Source of the DNA: Cellulosilyticum sp.
GTDB lineage: Bacteria; Bacillota; Clostridia; Lachnospirales; Cellulosilyticaceae
DNA length: 64,000 nucleotides
NCBI GenBank assembly: GCA_015058045.1
Contig: SVDC01000004.1
Coordinates: forward strand, 46,699 to 110,698
Reading direction: 5' to 3'
Shown here: one piece after another, positions 43,823-53,192 of the stretch
Position numbering within the stretch: the stretch's first letter is position 1
Layout of the letters: each line of letters opens with the position of its first letter
Position numbers and translations under genes: made by a program
Notes under the pieces: generated by a model
Databases searched by the model: none
The model's input: only the letters and a program-made list of their open reading frames with translations
Told to the model about the DNA's origin: nothing

Positions 43823-43851
43823 ATAATAGTCAATTTTAGGATAAAATACAA
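43823..43851 (-). promoter_or_regulatory. Promoter of the ABC transporter operon
   Basis: On the minus strand TTGTAT (43846-43851), a 17-base spacer and TATTAT (43823-43828). It predicts a leader of about 275 bases. Confidence 0.5.
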
Positions 43852-44045
43852 TCCTTGGCCAATATATTTGTTAATTAAAAAAAATGAAAAAATAAATAAT
43901 ACAATACGAAAGGTAAAGAATGTGTATAAAGCTTATATGTTATACTAGAATAATTTTTTAGCGGTATAAAAAGAAGTAAAAAATATTAAAAAAATATTAC
44001 ATAACAATTAAAAATGTTTCTGTTTCATTTTAAAGTCCTTTTTTT

Positions 44046-44054
44046 TGCTATAAT
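44046..44054 (+). promoter_or_regulatory. Extended -10 promoter of the second amidase gene
   Basis: TGCTATAAT gives a perfect -10 with an extended TGn; no good -35 at 17 bases, as is usual for extended -10 promoters. It lies 43 bases before the start codon. Confidence 0.5.
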
Positions 44055-44097
44055 AAGTACAAATAGAGTTTATAGTGAAAAAATCAGGAGGATTATA

Positions 44098-45606
44098 ATG
44101 AAATATAAATTTTGTAAGTGTTTTTTAGCATTGGGTATTTTGAGTATGTCACATCCGATAGTATATGCAGAGAATATGAATCTTATTTACGATGGAGCCA
44201 ACCATTTTTATGATCATGATCCTATACATTTATATATAGATGGACAAGAAATTGTAACGCAGGTTATGCCACCTATACAGTTAAATAGTAATATTTTGGT
44301 GCCGGCTAAAGAGGTTTTTAGTACAGTAGGAGCAGAGGTTGAGTGGCGTTCGTCTGAAAAAAGCGTTTATATACATAATGAAGAAACATTAATTGTTTTG
44401 AAGATTAATAGTAATGAGGCATGGGTAAATGGAGAAACAAAACCACTTAATATGCCAGCTAAGCTGATTAACGATAAGGTCATGATTCCTTTAAGGTTTA
44501 TAAGTGAAGCACTAGGCTACCAGGTTGCGTGGTCTTCAAGTGATTCATCTGTATATATTGAGACGCCCCAAGAAATCATACCTCCAACTACTGGATTAGA
44601 AGAAGATTTTAATGATGAATCAAGCGTCTTACCAAACGATTATAATGATATGGGAGATATAGATGAGAGTAATGGGGCACTAGATGAGTTAGAGATACAA
44701 GATAATCTACAAGATAGTATTTATTACTTAGGAAGTGAATATATAGAGTGTTTAAGTTCCAGTAATACATTGGTTATAACAGGTCTACAAGGGTTACAAT
44801 TAAGTGGTATGACTTATGAAGAAAACATTCATACAAGGCAAGTGAGCGTGAACTTAAATGGAGACTATAGTCAGTATTTACCAGATGGAACAATGATGTT
44901 TCCTGAAGGGAATATTACACAAATAGATATATCCAATCAGATGGGAAGTACACAACTTGTAGTAACAACTGCCACCATTATGCATTTAAATATGAGTGAG
45001 CAAAATGGTGAGATGCTATTACAATTTGTTAGACCAAGGGAGCAGTATAATAAAATTGTTGTAATTGATGCAGGTCATGGCGCTCATGATCCGGGAACAA
45101 GTTATGAAGGCATTCAAGAAAAAAATTTAAATTTAGCATTATCACAAGAATTAAATAGTTTATTAGAAGCAGATTCATCCATCAAAGTATATGCAACACG
45201 AGAAGACGATACTTTTCTAGAGCTAATGGAACGTGTGGAATTTTCAAATCAAATTGAGCCAGATTTATTTATTAGTATACATATTAATTCTGCACCAAAT
45301 ATACCATCAGCATCAGGAACAGAAACCTATTATACTATATCATCTGATACACGGAATAAAACTTTTGCTACGATGGTACAAGAAGGCCTTGTTAATGAAT
45401 TTGGGACTAAAAATAGAGGGGTAAAAAGCAATACGTTTGTTGTAACTAGGTATACAGATGCCCCAGCTATTTTAATTGAAATTGGATTTTTAACGAATGA
45501 ATCAGATCGAAAGATGATGACAAGTAGTGATTTTGCAAGCCGTTACGCAAAGGTAGTTTATCAATGTATTTTAGATTACTATGCAGCAGGCTTTCATAAT
45601 CAATAA
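44098..45606 (+). CDS. N-acetylmuramoyl-L-alanine amidase with stalk domain (paralogue)
   Basis: A secreted wall amidase of 502 residues. Signal peptide 1-23; stalk halves at about 35-160 (ILVPAKEVFSTVGAEVEW, VMIPLRFISEALGYQVAW); an acidic linker; an AMIN-like module; then Amidase_3 with His327 (DAGHG), Glu341, His395 (SIHINS) and Glu461 (LIEIGF). The junction before the catalytic domain (VRPREQYNKIVVIDAGHG) closely matches the amidase at 27940 (MRPREKYSKIVVIDIGHG), so they are paralogues. The first AMIN domain and Gly/Ser repeats of the other copy are missing. The open frame from 44014 is longer, but CAGGAGG fits ATG 44098. Confidence 0.93.
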   Translation: MKYKFCKCFLALGILSMSHPIVYAENMNLIYDGANHFYDHDPIHLYIDGQEIVTQVMPPIQLNSNILVPAKEVFSTVGAEVEWRSSEKSVYIHNEETLIVLKINSNEAWVNGETKPLNMPAKLINDKVMIPLRFISEALGYQVAWSSSDSSVYIETPQEIIPPTTGLEEDFNDESSVLPNDYNDMGDIDESNGALDELEIQDNLQDSIYYLGSEYIECLSSSNTLVITGLQGLQLSGMTYEENIHTRQVSVNLNGDYSQYLPDGTMMFPEGNITQIDISNQMGSTQLVVTTATIMHLNMSEQNGEMLLQFVRPREQYNKIVVIDAGHGAHDPGTSYEGIQEKNLNLALSQELNSLLEADSSIKVYATREDDTFLELMERVEFSNQIEPDLFISIHINSAPNIPSASGTETYYTISSDTRNKTFATMVQEGLVNEFGTKNRGVKSNTFVVTRYTDAPAILIEIGFLTNESDRKMMTSSDFASRYAKVVYQCILDYYAAGFHNQ

Positions 45607-45637
45607 AAGAGAAAGTAACCTATAAAATAAGTGCATT

Positions 45638-45672
45638 AAAAAACAGTTTGTCATATGACAAACTGTTTTTTG
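45638..45672 (+). terminator. Intrinsic terminator after the second amidase gene
   Basis: A perfect inverted repeat (45638-45654 with 45655-45671) with a self-complementary centre and a T run. Confidence 0.9.
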
Positions 45673-45752
45673 GTTATTTATTAGAAAAAAATAAAATTAA
45701 TGATAGAAAAATATACAAATATACAGAATAATAAAAAATATTATGTATTTGC

Positions 45753-45781
45753 TTGAAAATGGACATTGTGTATGATATAGT
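45753..45781 (+). promoter_or_regulatory. Promoter of the ACT-hom unit
   Basis: TTGAAA (45753-45758), a 17-base spacer and TATAGT (45776-45781). Confidence 0.65.
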
Positions 45782-45829
45782 GTGTAAGAAATAAACAAAT
45801 GTTCACCAGAAACAAACAAGGAGAATATC

Positions 45830-46273
45830 ATGAAAGAAAAGCATCCTTTTTACGTGATTAATGGAAATGTCCTTCCGGAGGTATTTCTAAAAGTGGTTGA
45901 GGTTAAAAATTTGCTAGAAAAAAATAAGATGCTTACAGTACAAGAGGCAACTGAGCGAGTGGGCATTAGTAGAAGCTCGTTTTATAAATATAAAGATTCT
46001 ATTTTTCCTTTTTATGAAAAAGGGCAAGGTAAGGCAATTACAGTATTAATGCACTTACAAGATGAAGCAGGGCGTTTATCGGATGTACTTAATTATATTG
46101 CGGCAGCGGGGGGAAATGTTCTGACGATTAATCAAATGATTCCTATGAATGGTACTGCCATTATTAATCTATGTATACAGACATCTCATATGAAGATGGG
46201 AGTAGATAAGCTCATTGAGGAGCTTACAGAATTAGAGGGAGTAAATGAAATTCAAATTTTAGCAAGGGAGTAA
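45830..46273 (+). CDS. ACT-domain regulatory protein (PheB/UPF0735-like)
   Basis: A 147-residue protein. Residues about 30-65 look like a small helix-turn-helix (MLTVQEATERVGISRSSFYKYKDSIFPF), and about 70-145 form an ACT domain (AITVLMHLQDEAGRLSDVLNYIAAAGGNVLTINQ), which usually binds an amino acid. The gene precedes hom by 38 bases, the common genomic partner, so it probably senses threonine or a related amino acid; that link is inference. AAGGAG precedes the ATG. Confidence 0.87.
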   Translation: MKEKHPFYVINGNVLPEVFLKVVEVKNLLEKNKMLTVQEATERVGISRSSFYKYKDSIFPFYEKGQGKAITVLMHLQDEAGRLSDVLNYIAAAGGNVLTINQMIPMNGTAIINLCIQTSHMKMGVDKLIEELTELEGVNEIQILARE

Positions 46274-46311
46274 GAAGCGTAGGAAAATAGAGTAGAGGTG
46301 GAGGAGATAGA

Positions 46312-47526
46312 ATGAAAGTCGCATTATTAGGCTATGGTACAGTAGGAAGTGGCGTTGTTGAAGTTATCCGTTCTAATAGTGAAAGTATTGAAAAAAGAGC
46401 AGGTAAACCTATTGAGATTAAATATGTGTTAGATTTAAGAGATTTTCCAGATAATCCAATAAATGAACTCATTGTACATGATATCAATGTCATTTTAGAG
46501 GATGATGAAGTAGAAATCGTAGCGGAGGCAATGGGAGGGATAAATCCTGCATATTCTTTTGCCAAGTCTATTCTTGAAAAGGGAAAAAGCTATGTTACTT
46601 CTAATAAAGAGCTTGTTGCACTTCATGGTGCTGAGTTATTAGAAATCGCAAGAAGAAATAAGGTTAATTTCTTATTTGAAGCAAGTGTAGGTGGTGGTAT
46701 TCCTATTATTAGACCACTTAATCAAAGTATTACTGCTGATGAAATCTATGAAATTACTGGCATCTTGAATGGTACGACTAACTATATACTTACTAAAATG
46801 AAAAATGAGAAAAGAACTTTCGAAGATGTCTTAAAAGAAGCACAGGCACTGGGTTATGCTGAAAAGAATCCAGCAGCTGACGTAGAAGGGCATGATGCTT
46901 GTCGTAAAATTGCAATTCTAGCCTCTTTAGCATTTGGCGAACATGTTAATTTTGAAGATATTCCTACAGAAGGAATTACTAAGATTACACAAGAAGACAT
47001 GATTTATGCCGAAAAAATGGACTGTGAAATTAAACTCTTAGGAACGTGTCAAAAACAAGATGATAATGTGTTTGCAAGGGTATCACCAATGATGATTAAA
47101 AAAACACATCCATTAGCTATGGTAAATGATGTATTTAATGCGATTTTTGTAAAAGGTAACATGGTTGGGGATTTAATGTTCTATGGTAGAGGAGCTGGAA
47201 AATTACCAACAGCAAGTGCAGTTGTAGCAGATATAGTAGATGCTGCAAAACATGCAGGAACCAATATTATGACTATCTGGAATAGAGAAAAAATAGAGCT
47301 TAAAGCAAAAGAAGATGTTAGAATAGCATATTTTGTAAGGATCGAAAGAGTAGATGAGGGAATTGAGGCAAGAATTAATGAGGTATTTGGTGAGGTAGAA
47401 GAAGTTGAGGCACTTGCCGGAGAATATGCCTTCATAACAAATGTAATGAAAGAAAAACATTTTGCTGAAAAAATAGAGGCATTAGGTGATGTAAAGGTTA
47501 TTAGTAAAATTCGTGTTCAAGAATAA
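46312..47526 (+). CDS. hom: Homoserine dehydrogenase
   Basis: It reduces aspartate semialdehyde to homoserine for threonine and methionine. The N-terminal NAD(P)-binding motif is LLGYGTVGSGVVEVI; the catalytic region includes ASVGGGIPIIRPL, GILNGTTNYILTKM and the LGYAEKNPAADVEGHDACRKIAILASLAFG signature. The C-terminal about 70 residues form an ACT domain for feedback control. At 404 residues it is the Gram-positive form. AGGTGGAGG precedes the ATG. Confidence 0.96.
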   Translation: MKVALLGYGTVGSGVVEVIRSNSESIEKRAGKPIEIKYVLDLRDFPDNPINELIVHDINVILEDDEVEIVAEAMGGINPAYSFAKSILEKGKSYVTSNKELVALHGAELLEIARRNKVNFLFEASVGGGIPIIRPLNQSITADEIYEITGILNGTTNYILTKMKNEKRTFEDVLKEAQALGYAEKNPAADVEGHDACRKIAILASLAFGEHVNFEDIPTEGITKITQEDMIYAEKMDCEIKLLGTCQKQDDNVFARVSPMMIKKTHPLAMVNDVFNAIFVKGNMVGDLMFYGRGAGKLPTASAVVADIVDAAKHAGTNIMTIWNREKIELKAKEDVRIAYFVRIERVDEGIEARINEVFGEVEEVEALAGEYAFITNVMKEKHFAEKIEALGDVKVISKIRVQE

Positions 47527-47686
47527 TTCATAGTAAAGCCCTATAGCGACAATCGGTATTTTCCTAAAAAAGGCTATACATTAATGGATCAATTTAAAAA
47601 GAAGTAAGTTTAAAGTAGTAATATATTTTAAAACAGGTCACTATAAATTGACATAGATTAAAAGTATATTTTGAGGAGGAAGCATC

Positions 47687-48895
47687 GTGTTAATCGTACA
47701 AAAATTTGGCGGAAGCTCTGTAGCCAATGCAGAAAGAGTTTTTAATGTAGCAAAAAGAATTGCTGATACCTATAAACAGGGTAATGAAGTAGTTGTTGTG
47801 CTCTCAGCACAGGGTGATACGACAGATGATTTAATTGCAAAAGCTAAAGAAATTAGTCCCAATCCTAATAAGCGTGAGCTAGATATGCTCCTATCTACAG
47901 GAGAACAACAATCTGTTGCACTGATGTGTATGGCACTTGGGGAATTAGGATATCCATGCGTTTCCTTAAATGCACATCAAGTTGGAATGACTACAACTTC
48001 TATTTACGGTAATGCAAGATTTAAGAAAATTAAGCCAGATCGTTTAAGAAGAGAATTAGATCTTAAGCATATTGTTATTGTAACAGGATTCCAAGGGATT
48101 AACCGCTTTGATGATATTACAACACTTGGTAGAGGAGGCTCTGATACTACAGCAGTTGCTATTGCTGCGGCACTTCATGCAGATCGTTGTGAAATTTATA
48201 CAGATGTAGATGGGGTTTATACAGCCGATCCAAGAGTTGTTAAGAATGCAAGAAAATTAAATGAAATCACATACAATGAAATGCTAGAATTAGCTTCTTT
48301 AGGAGCAAAAGTGCTTCACAATCGCTCTGTAGAGATGGCAAAAAAATATAATGTAGAATTAGTTGTTCGTTCTAGTTTAACTAAAGCAGAAGGTACAGTT
48401 GTTAAGGAGGCATGTAAAATGGAAAGAATGTTAGTAAGTGGTGTAGCTGGAGATGACGAAATCGCACGTATTTCATTAATTGGAATTAAGGATACGCCAG
48501 GTAAAGCCTTTGATATTTTTGCAACACTTGCAAAAAAAGGAATTAATGTAGATATTATTTTACAATCTATTGGTAGAGATAAAACAAAAGATATCTCATT
48601 TACTGTTCCAGAAACAGCTTTGGCAGAAGCTCAAGCTGTCATTGAAGCCAATGCAGAGCGTTGGGGTGTAGAAAAAGTTGATTATAATGAAAATCTTGCA
48701 AAAGTATCTGTAGTAGGTGCGGGTATGACATCTAATGCAGGCGTAGCTGCTAAGATGTTTGAGGCAATGTTTGATTCAAATATTAATATACATATGATTT
48801 CTACTTCAGAGATTAAAATTTCGATTTTAATTGATAAAAAGGATATGAATAAAGCAATGAATGCAATTCACGATATTTTTAACTTAGCAGATTAA
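47687..48895 (+). CDS. lysC: Aspartate kinase
   Basis: It phosphorylates aspartate, the first step to lysine, threonine and methionine. The start is GTG, with GAGGAGG 9 bases upstream. The kinase domain opens with IVQKFGGSSVANAERV and contains TLGRGGSDTTAVAIAAAL and EIYTDVDGVYTADPRVV. Two ACT domains follow (about 265-400), the usual site for lysine/threonine feedback. At 402 residues it is the monofunctional form. The 160-base gap from hom holds no lysine-riboswitch pattern that I can see. Confidence 0.96.
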   Translation: MLIVQKFGGSSVANAERVFNVAKRIADTYKQGNEVVVVLSAQGDTTDDLIAKAKEISPNPNKRELDMLLSTGEQQSVALMCMALGELGYPCVSLNAHQVGMTTTSIYGNARFKKIKPDRLRRELDLKHIVIVTGFQGINRFDDITTLGRGGSDTTAVAIAAALHADRCEIYTDVDGVYTADPRVVKNARKLNEITYNEMLELASLGAKVLHNRSVEMAKKYNVELVVRSSLTKAEGTVVKEACKMERMLVSGVAGDDEIARISLIGIKDTPGKAFDIFATLAKKGINVDIILQSIGRDKTKDISFTVPETALAEAQAVIEANAERWGVEKVDYNENLAKVSVVGAGMTSNAGVAAKMFEAMFDSNINIHMISTSEIKISILIDKKDMNKAMNAIHDIFNLAD

Positions 48896-48901
48896 TAGAT
48901 G

Positions 48902-48938
48902 AAGAGGGCTGTTGCAGCAAGTGTAACAGCTCTTTTTA
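48902..48938 (+). terminator. Terminator between lysC and thrB
   Basis: A 9-12 bp stem with one G-U pair (48905-48913 with 48924-48932 approximately) followed by TTTTT. Confidence 0.75.
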
Positions 48939-48991
48939 GATTGATATAGAACAAGAAATAGCAAAAATAGCAGAATCAGAGGAGGACAACG

Positions 48992-49900
48992 ATGATTAAA
49001 GTAAAAGTACCAGCAACAACTGCAAATATGGGACCTGGTTTTGATAGTATTGGTATGGCACTAACGATGTATAATATTGTTTATGCTGAGCAAATTGAGA
49101 AAGGCTTAGAGATTATTATTCAGGATGGAAATTCTAATATTCCTACTAATGAAGATAACTTAATTTACAAAACAATTTGCTATTTTTATGATAACATTGG
49201 AGAACCTGTACCTGGTATACGTCTCGTACAGCAAGACTCTATTCCACATACGAGAGGATTGGGAAGTAGTGCCGCATGTATTGTAGCAGGACTTCATATA
49301 GCTAATGCTATGAGTCAGAGCTTTTTCTCTAAAGAAGAGCTTGTTCAAATGGCAGCACAGATAGAAGGACATCCTGATAATACAACACCAGCTTTACTTG
49401 GGGGAATGACTATTGGTGCTATGAATGAAAATGATATGAAGTATGTGAAAATTCGTGTATCAGATACATTGAATTTCTCAGTTATGATTCCTAATTTTAC
49501 ATTATCTACTGAGCTGGCTAGAGAAGCACTCCCAAAAGAAGTAAGTCTTCAAGATGCAGTATTTAATACTTCTAGAGCAGCGCTGTTAGCGGCATCTATG
49601 ATAAATGGCGATATGGATAATCTAGAAATGGCAACACAGGATCGATTACATCAGCCTTATCGTTCTAAATTGATTCCTAACATGGAAGAAATTTTAGAGA
49701 AAGCAAGATGTTATGGGGCCAAAGGAACCTTTCTAAGTGGCGCTGGACCGACACTACTGGCCATTGTTAAGAATGTTGTAGACTTTCGACGAGAGATGGT
49801 GACTTACTTGGATACTTTAGAACAAAAATGGCAGGTTCAAATGCTTCAAGCAGATAATGAAGGAGCTAAGGTTTGGGTTAATGAAGAATTAAGATATTGA
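48992..49900 (+). CDS. thrB: Homoserine kinase
   Basis: It phosphorylates homoserine on the way to threonine. It is a GHMP kinase: the N-terminal VKVPATTANMGPGFDSIGMAL motif, the phosphate loop HTRGLGSSAACIVAGL at about residues 88-103, and the C-terminal GTFLSGAGPTLLAI motif. At 302 residues it is full length. GGAGG precedes the ATG. A terminator separates it from lysC, and thrC is not in the window. Confidence 0.96.
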   Translation: MIKVKVPATTANMGPGFDSIGMALTMYNIVYAEQIEKGLEIIIQDGNSNIPTNEDNLIYKTICYFYDNIGEPVPGIRLVQQDSIPHTRGLGSSAACIVAGLHIANAMSQSFFSKEELVQMAAQIEGHPDNTTPALLGGMTIGAMNENDMKYVKIRVSDTLNFSVMIPNFTLSTELAREALPKEVSLQDAVFNTSRAALLAASMINGDMDNLEMATQDRLHQPYRSKLIPNMEEILEKARCYGAKGTFLSGAGPTLLAIVKNVVDFRREMVTYLDTLEQKWQVQMLQADNEGAKVWVNEELRY

Positions 49901-49917
49901 TTATATAAGAGAATTTT

Positions 49918-49966
49918 TAAAAGTAGCCATTAAAATGGATTTCCTATTAATGCTACTTTTTTTATT
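49918..49966 (+). terminator. Intrinsic terminator after thrB
   Basis: A 13-14 bp stem with one bulged base (about 49919-49934 with 49947-49960), then seven T. Confidence 0.85.
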
Positions 49967-50092
49967 TCAACCAAATAAAATAATCTAATAATTTGAAAAA
50001 ATTAGAAAAAGATGATAAGGTATAAAGGAAGGTAATTTTAGCAGGAATTAGGTAAAAAATAAACTATAAGGACCTAGAGAAGAGGAAAATGA

Positions 50093-51583
50093 GTGAGAAA
50101 AATTACAGAATTTTGCTTAGTATTATGTGGAATTATCATCTATCTCATGTCCATTTCAACATTACATATTGCATTAACAGATGTAGCGTTTATCATACAT
50201 TTATCATGTGAAATATTACGCGTTGTATTAAGTGTTGGTGGCTTTATGCTTGCATATCATAATATGCATTTATCGACCAATAATAAGGCTAATTATATGG
50301 CCATTTCCTCAATAATATTAAGTGTGTTACTAATAGTAGGAATGAAGTGGTATGGTATGACTGCGAATACAATGACAGATATAGAGTTCGACTTTTATAG
50401 AATAGTTGTAGAGTGGGTGCAAATTAGTATGTTGATCATAGTTATTCGATATATTAATGAGCAGAGTAAAATGAGATTTTGGATTATTAAAGAAATAGTA
50501 TGTGGTGTTGCAGTAGGAATAGGGATAGTTAGAAGATTCTTAAATGTTAAGGCTATATATTATGAATATAATATAGGGCTGATATTAAAGATCACTACTT
50601 TAGTAGGAATTATTATTTTATTCTTTATTAGCTATAAGACTATTCAACAAATGGAGCTGCTATATAGGAAAATCTTTTTGCGACTCTTTGTAATTAAAAT
50701 AGGGGTCGTTATACTAGAGGTAGTGAACATATATATACCTGGTTTAGAACTATTAATGGTACAATGTGTGTTACAAGTGGTATTCATGTTGTGGGTTGTG
50801 GCCTATATTGAGGAAGTAACGACAGAGAGTACATGGGTTCAAATTGAGCAAGGGGTTATAAAGAGAAGAAAAGAGTTGCAAAAAAGACAAAAAGAGCAAA
50901 AGATATTTGTGTTTGCAGCTCGTGAGATTAAACGTTTGATAGAACAAGGTGTTGGTAAGGTGGATTGCTTAGAAAATCAAATAACAAACGAGTATAGTAA
51001 TAAGAATAAAAAGTATTTAGACAAAATGAGAAATAATGCAAGAAGATTGCTTGCATTAAGTCAAAGTATTTTAGAAGTTAACCAATATGAGGTGGGTAAA
51101 AAAGGCGTTGTTTTTCAAAGAATAGATATTAATGAGCTTATTAGTAGGATTTTAGAGTCATTAGAGATCTATGTCAAACAGCATGATTTAGAATTAGAAT
51201 ATGAAGTACCACATGAGCCTATTTGGGCAGAAGTAGATTCTAGTGCTATTGAGCGGATTGTACTAAATTTAGTTTCAAATGCTGTTAAGTATAATAGGAA
51301 AAATGGAAAAATAAAAGTGAGTTTAGAAGAGAAGGACTCACAAGTTAATTTGTGTGTGCAAGATTCAGGAATAGGTATACCAAGTAAATATTTAGAGAAA
51401 GTATTTGAGAAGTTTGAGAGAGGAGAAGCAAAAAGAATACAGGGAAAAGAAGGAAGTGGCTTAGGGCTATCTATTGTAAAGAACCTTATAAATCAACATG
51501 ATGGGGAAATTAAAGTATTTAGTGGAGTAGGACAGGGAACTAAGATTAATATTAGCTTGCCAATAGTACAAGAGAGAAAGTAA
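50093..51583 (+). CDS. Membrane histidine-kinase-like protein with Arg at the phosphoacceptor site
   Basis: About seven to eight hydrophobic segments fill residues 1-240. A charged coiled linker leads to a HisKA-like helix where the H-box should be: FVFAAREIKRLIEQ has Arg277 (codon CGT at 50921-50923) in place of His, and lacks the usual Thr-Pro after it. The ATP-binding domain is complete: N box IVLNLVSNAVKYN, G1 DSGIGIP, F box VFEKFERGE, G2 GSGLGLSIVK, G3 GQGTKINISLP. The start is GTG. The next gene, 31 bases on, has the reverse pattern. No response regulator is adjacent. Confidence 0.85.
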   Translation: MRKITEFCLVLCGIIIYLMSISTLHIALTDVAFIIHLSCEILRVVLSVGGFMLAYHNMHLSTNNKANYMAISSIILSVLLIVGMKWYGMTANTMTDIEFDFYRIVVEWVQISMLIIVIRYINEQSKMRFWIIKEIVCGVAVGIGIVRRFLNVKAIYYEYNIGLILKITTLVGIIILFFISYKTIQQMELLYRKIFLRLFVIKIGVVILEVVNIYIPGLELLMVQCVLQVVFMLWVVAYIEEVTTESTWVQIEQGVIKRRKELQKRQKEQKIFVFAAREIKRLIEQGVGKVDCLENQITNEYSNKNKKYLDKMRNNARRLLALSQSILEVNQYEVGKKGVVFQRIDINELISRILESLEIYVKQHDLELEYEVPHEPIWAEVDSSAIERIVLNLVSNAVKYNRKNGKIKVSLEEKDSQVNLCVQDSGIGIPSKYLEKVFEKFERGEAKRIQGKEGSGLGLSIVKNLINQHDGEIKVFSGVGQGTKINISLPIVQERK

Positions 51584-51614
51584 TTATTAAGAGAGCATAT
51601 AAGGAGAGAGTGCT

Positions 51615-53138
51615 TTGGGGAATCAATTGAAATACATCATTTATAGGTGCTTAGGGATTTTAGGTGTTTTTATTGCTTTTCTGTTGGTCATTTTAAAAAG
51701 AGATACTTTATTTCTTAATTTTGTGGTAACATTTATTACATTTGGTATAAGTGTTGCAACAAAACTATTAGTGAATAATTATACAACGTATAGGAGAAAA
51801 AAGGTTATTCATTTGTTGACGTTAAATCATATTACTAGATTACTCATTTTGCTTTTTTCTTTATATTTTATGAATACCTATCATTATGAAGGGGCACAGA
51901 TGGCTGGTGTTATAAGATTGATTCTACAAGTAAGCGTATTAGATGGAATAAATATATATATTATATTGAAAATTCCTAGTTTCTGTAGAAAAGATAAAAT
52001 AGAGACTTATAGTATAGTAGGGATGATGGCATTAGGTCTTTTTATATGTAGATTTATTGAAATAAAATATGTAAGTATAGTTTCTATGACTATTTATATA
52101 ATATGTTTAACGGTTATCAGTATAACTTATATAAATTGGAATAAATGGATGGGTACATTTTTAAATCATCAGCCACCTTACTGCAAAATGTATGCATTTA
52201 TTACTATTATAGAGTTCTTAGTACTAATATGTTCAATAGGTCAGTGGAGAAAATATTTTTTAGTGATTATAACTTGTAATTTAGTACAAGCTGTTTATTT
52301 ATTATTGTATACCTATAATAGTTGTGTTTTTGAACCATGGAAGTGTAAGATAGAAGAAATACATAATGCAGATAACCTAATTGAAGGGGAAAATGAAACT
52401 TGTGATATGATTGTGAACTTATCGCATGAGTTAAAGACTCCGGTAAATGTCATTAACAGTGCATTAGAACTTTTAGCTTTAGATTATCAAGAAGAACCAA
52501 AAGCAATGCACGAAATACTTTCAATAAAAAAGGATTGCAATCAAGTTATGGGTATCATTCAAAATATGATAGATATACAGAAGATCAAAGGTGATTATAT
52601 TGAATTTAAATATCACAATTATAATCTTGTTGCAGTGATAGAAAATGTAATAGATGCCTTTAAAGCAGAAATCGAGCAAAGTAATTTTTTATTTAATCCA
52701 CTAGAGGAAGAAATTTATCAACAAATAGATATTGATATCTTACAACAATGCTTTATGCTACTATTTGATTTGATTATGAAAAATAATATGAGTAGTCAAC
52801 TTTATATAGAGATAGGTATAGTTGAGGAATGCGGAGAGACCTATATGATGATGCAACATGATCAAATTAATAGATTAGAGGAACTTGATCGCCAAAAAGA
52901 TAAAGAGATTCAAAAAGAAGAGGAAGTATTAGAGCGATTAACAGCAACACTTATTGAACTTATTCTTAAGGCACATAAGATTGAATGGGTATATGGAGTA
53001 AGGGAAGATAAAAAAAATATAAAGATGACATTTCCAAGATGTTTTTCATCAGGAGTAGAAGAAGTTAGTTTAGAAAATATTAATTACCTTAGAGGCCAAA
53101 TTAGGGCAAGAGGAATCTTAGCAGATGCTATAAATTAA
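51615..53138 (+). CDS. Membrane histidine-kinase-like protein with intact H-box but no ATP-binding motifs
   Basis: About seven to eight membrane segments occupy residues 1-240. The dimerisation helix is canonical: MIVNLSHELKTPVNVINSALELL with His271 (CAT at 52425-52427). The C-terminal part where an ATPase domain should be lacks its motifs: the N-box position reads MLLFDLIMKNN without the required Asn pair, and no DxGxG or GxGLGL glycine loops exist; an acidic-basic helix follows. The start is TTG with AAGGAGAG at 51601-51608. It is probably co-transcribed with the upstream partner, which has the ATPase but not the His. Confidence 0.83.
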   Translation: MGNQLKYIIYRCLGILGVFIAFLLVILKRDTLFLNFVVTFITFGISVATKLLVNNYTTYRRKKVIHLLTLNHITRLLILLFSLYFMNTYHYEGAQMAGVIRLILQVSVLDGINIYIILKIPSFCRKDKIETYSIVGMMALGLFICRFIEIKYVSIVSMTIYIICLTVISITYINWNKWMGTFLNHQPPYCKMYAFITIIEFLVLICSIGQWRKYFLVIITCNLVQAVYLLLYTYNSCVFEPWKCKIEEIHNADNLIEGENETCDMIVNLSHELKTPVNVINSALELLALDYQEEPKAMHEILSIKKDCNQVMGIIQNMIDIQKIKGDYIEFKYHNYNLVAVIENVIDAFKAEIEQSNFLFNPLEEEIYQQIDIDILQQCFMLLFDLIMKNNMSSQLYIEIGIVEECGETYMMMQHDQINRLEELDRQKDKEIQKEEEVLERLTATLIELILKAHKIEWVYGVREDKKNIKMTFPRCFSSGVEEVSLENINYLRGQIRARGILADAIN

Positions 53139-53192
53139 TTGTAATTTATGGTAGTATAATATAAAGACAAACTAAGGGTAAGGAGAAGCTTC

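Noticed and set aside
43736..43948. 70-codon plus-strand open frame
   Set aside because: AT-rich, dominated by Ile/Tyr/Asn/Lys, with no ribosome site, and it lies in the minus-strand leader of the ABC operon.
47656..47679. TTGACA near 47656 as a -35 box for lysC
   Set aside because: The only -10-like sequence, TATATT, is about 11 bases away, too close for a sigma-A promoter.
47527..47686. Lysine riboswitch before lysC
   Set aside because: The 160-base gap is too short and shows none of the conserved lysine-element blocks.
50921..50923. Arg277 codon as a simple sequencing error for His
   Set aside because: CGT to CAT is one base, but the following Thr-Pro of the H-box is also replaced, so the motif has truly diverged; resequencing would still be worthwhile.
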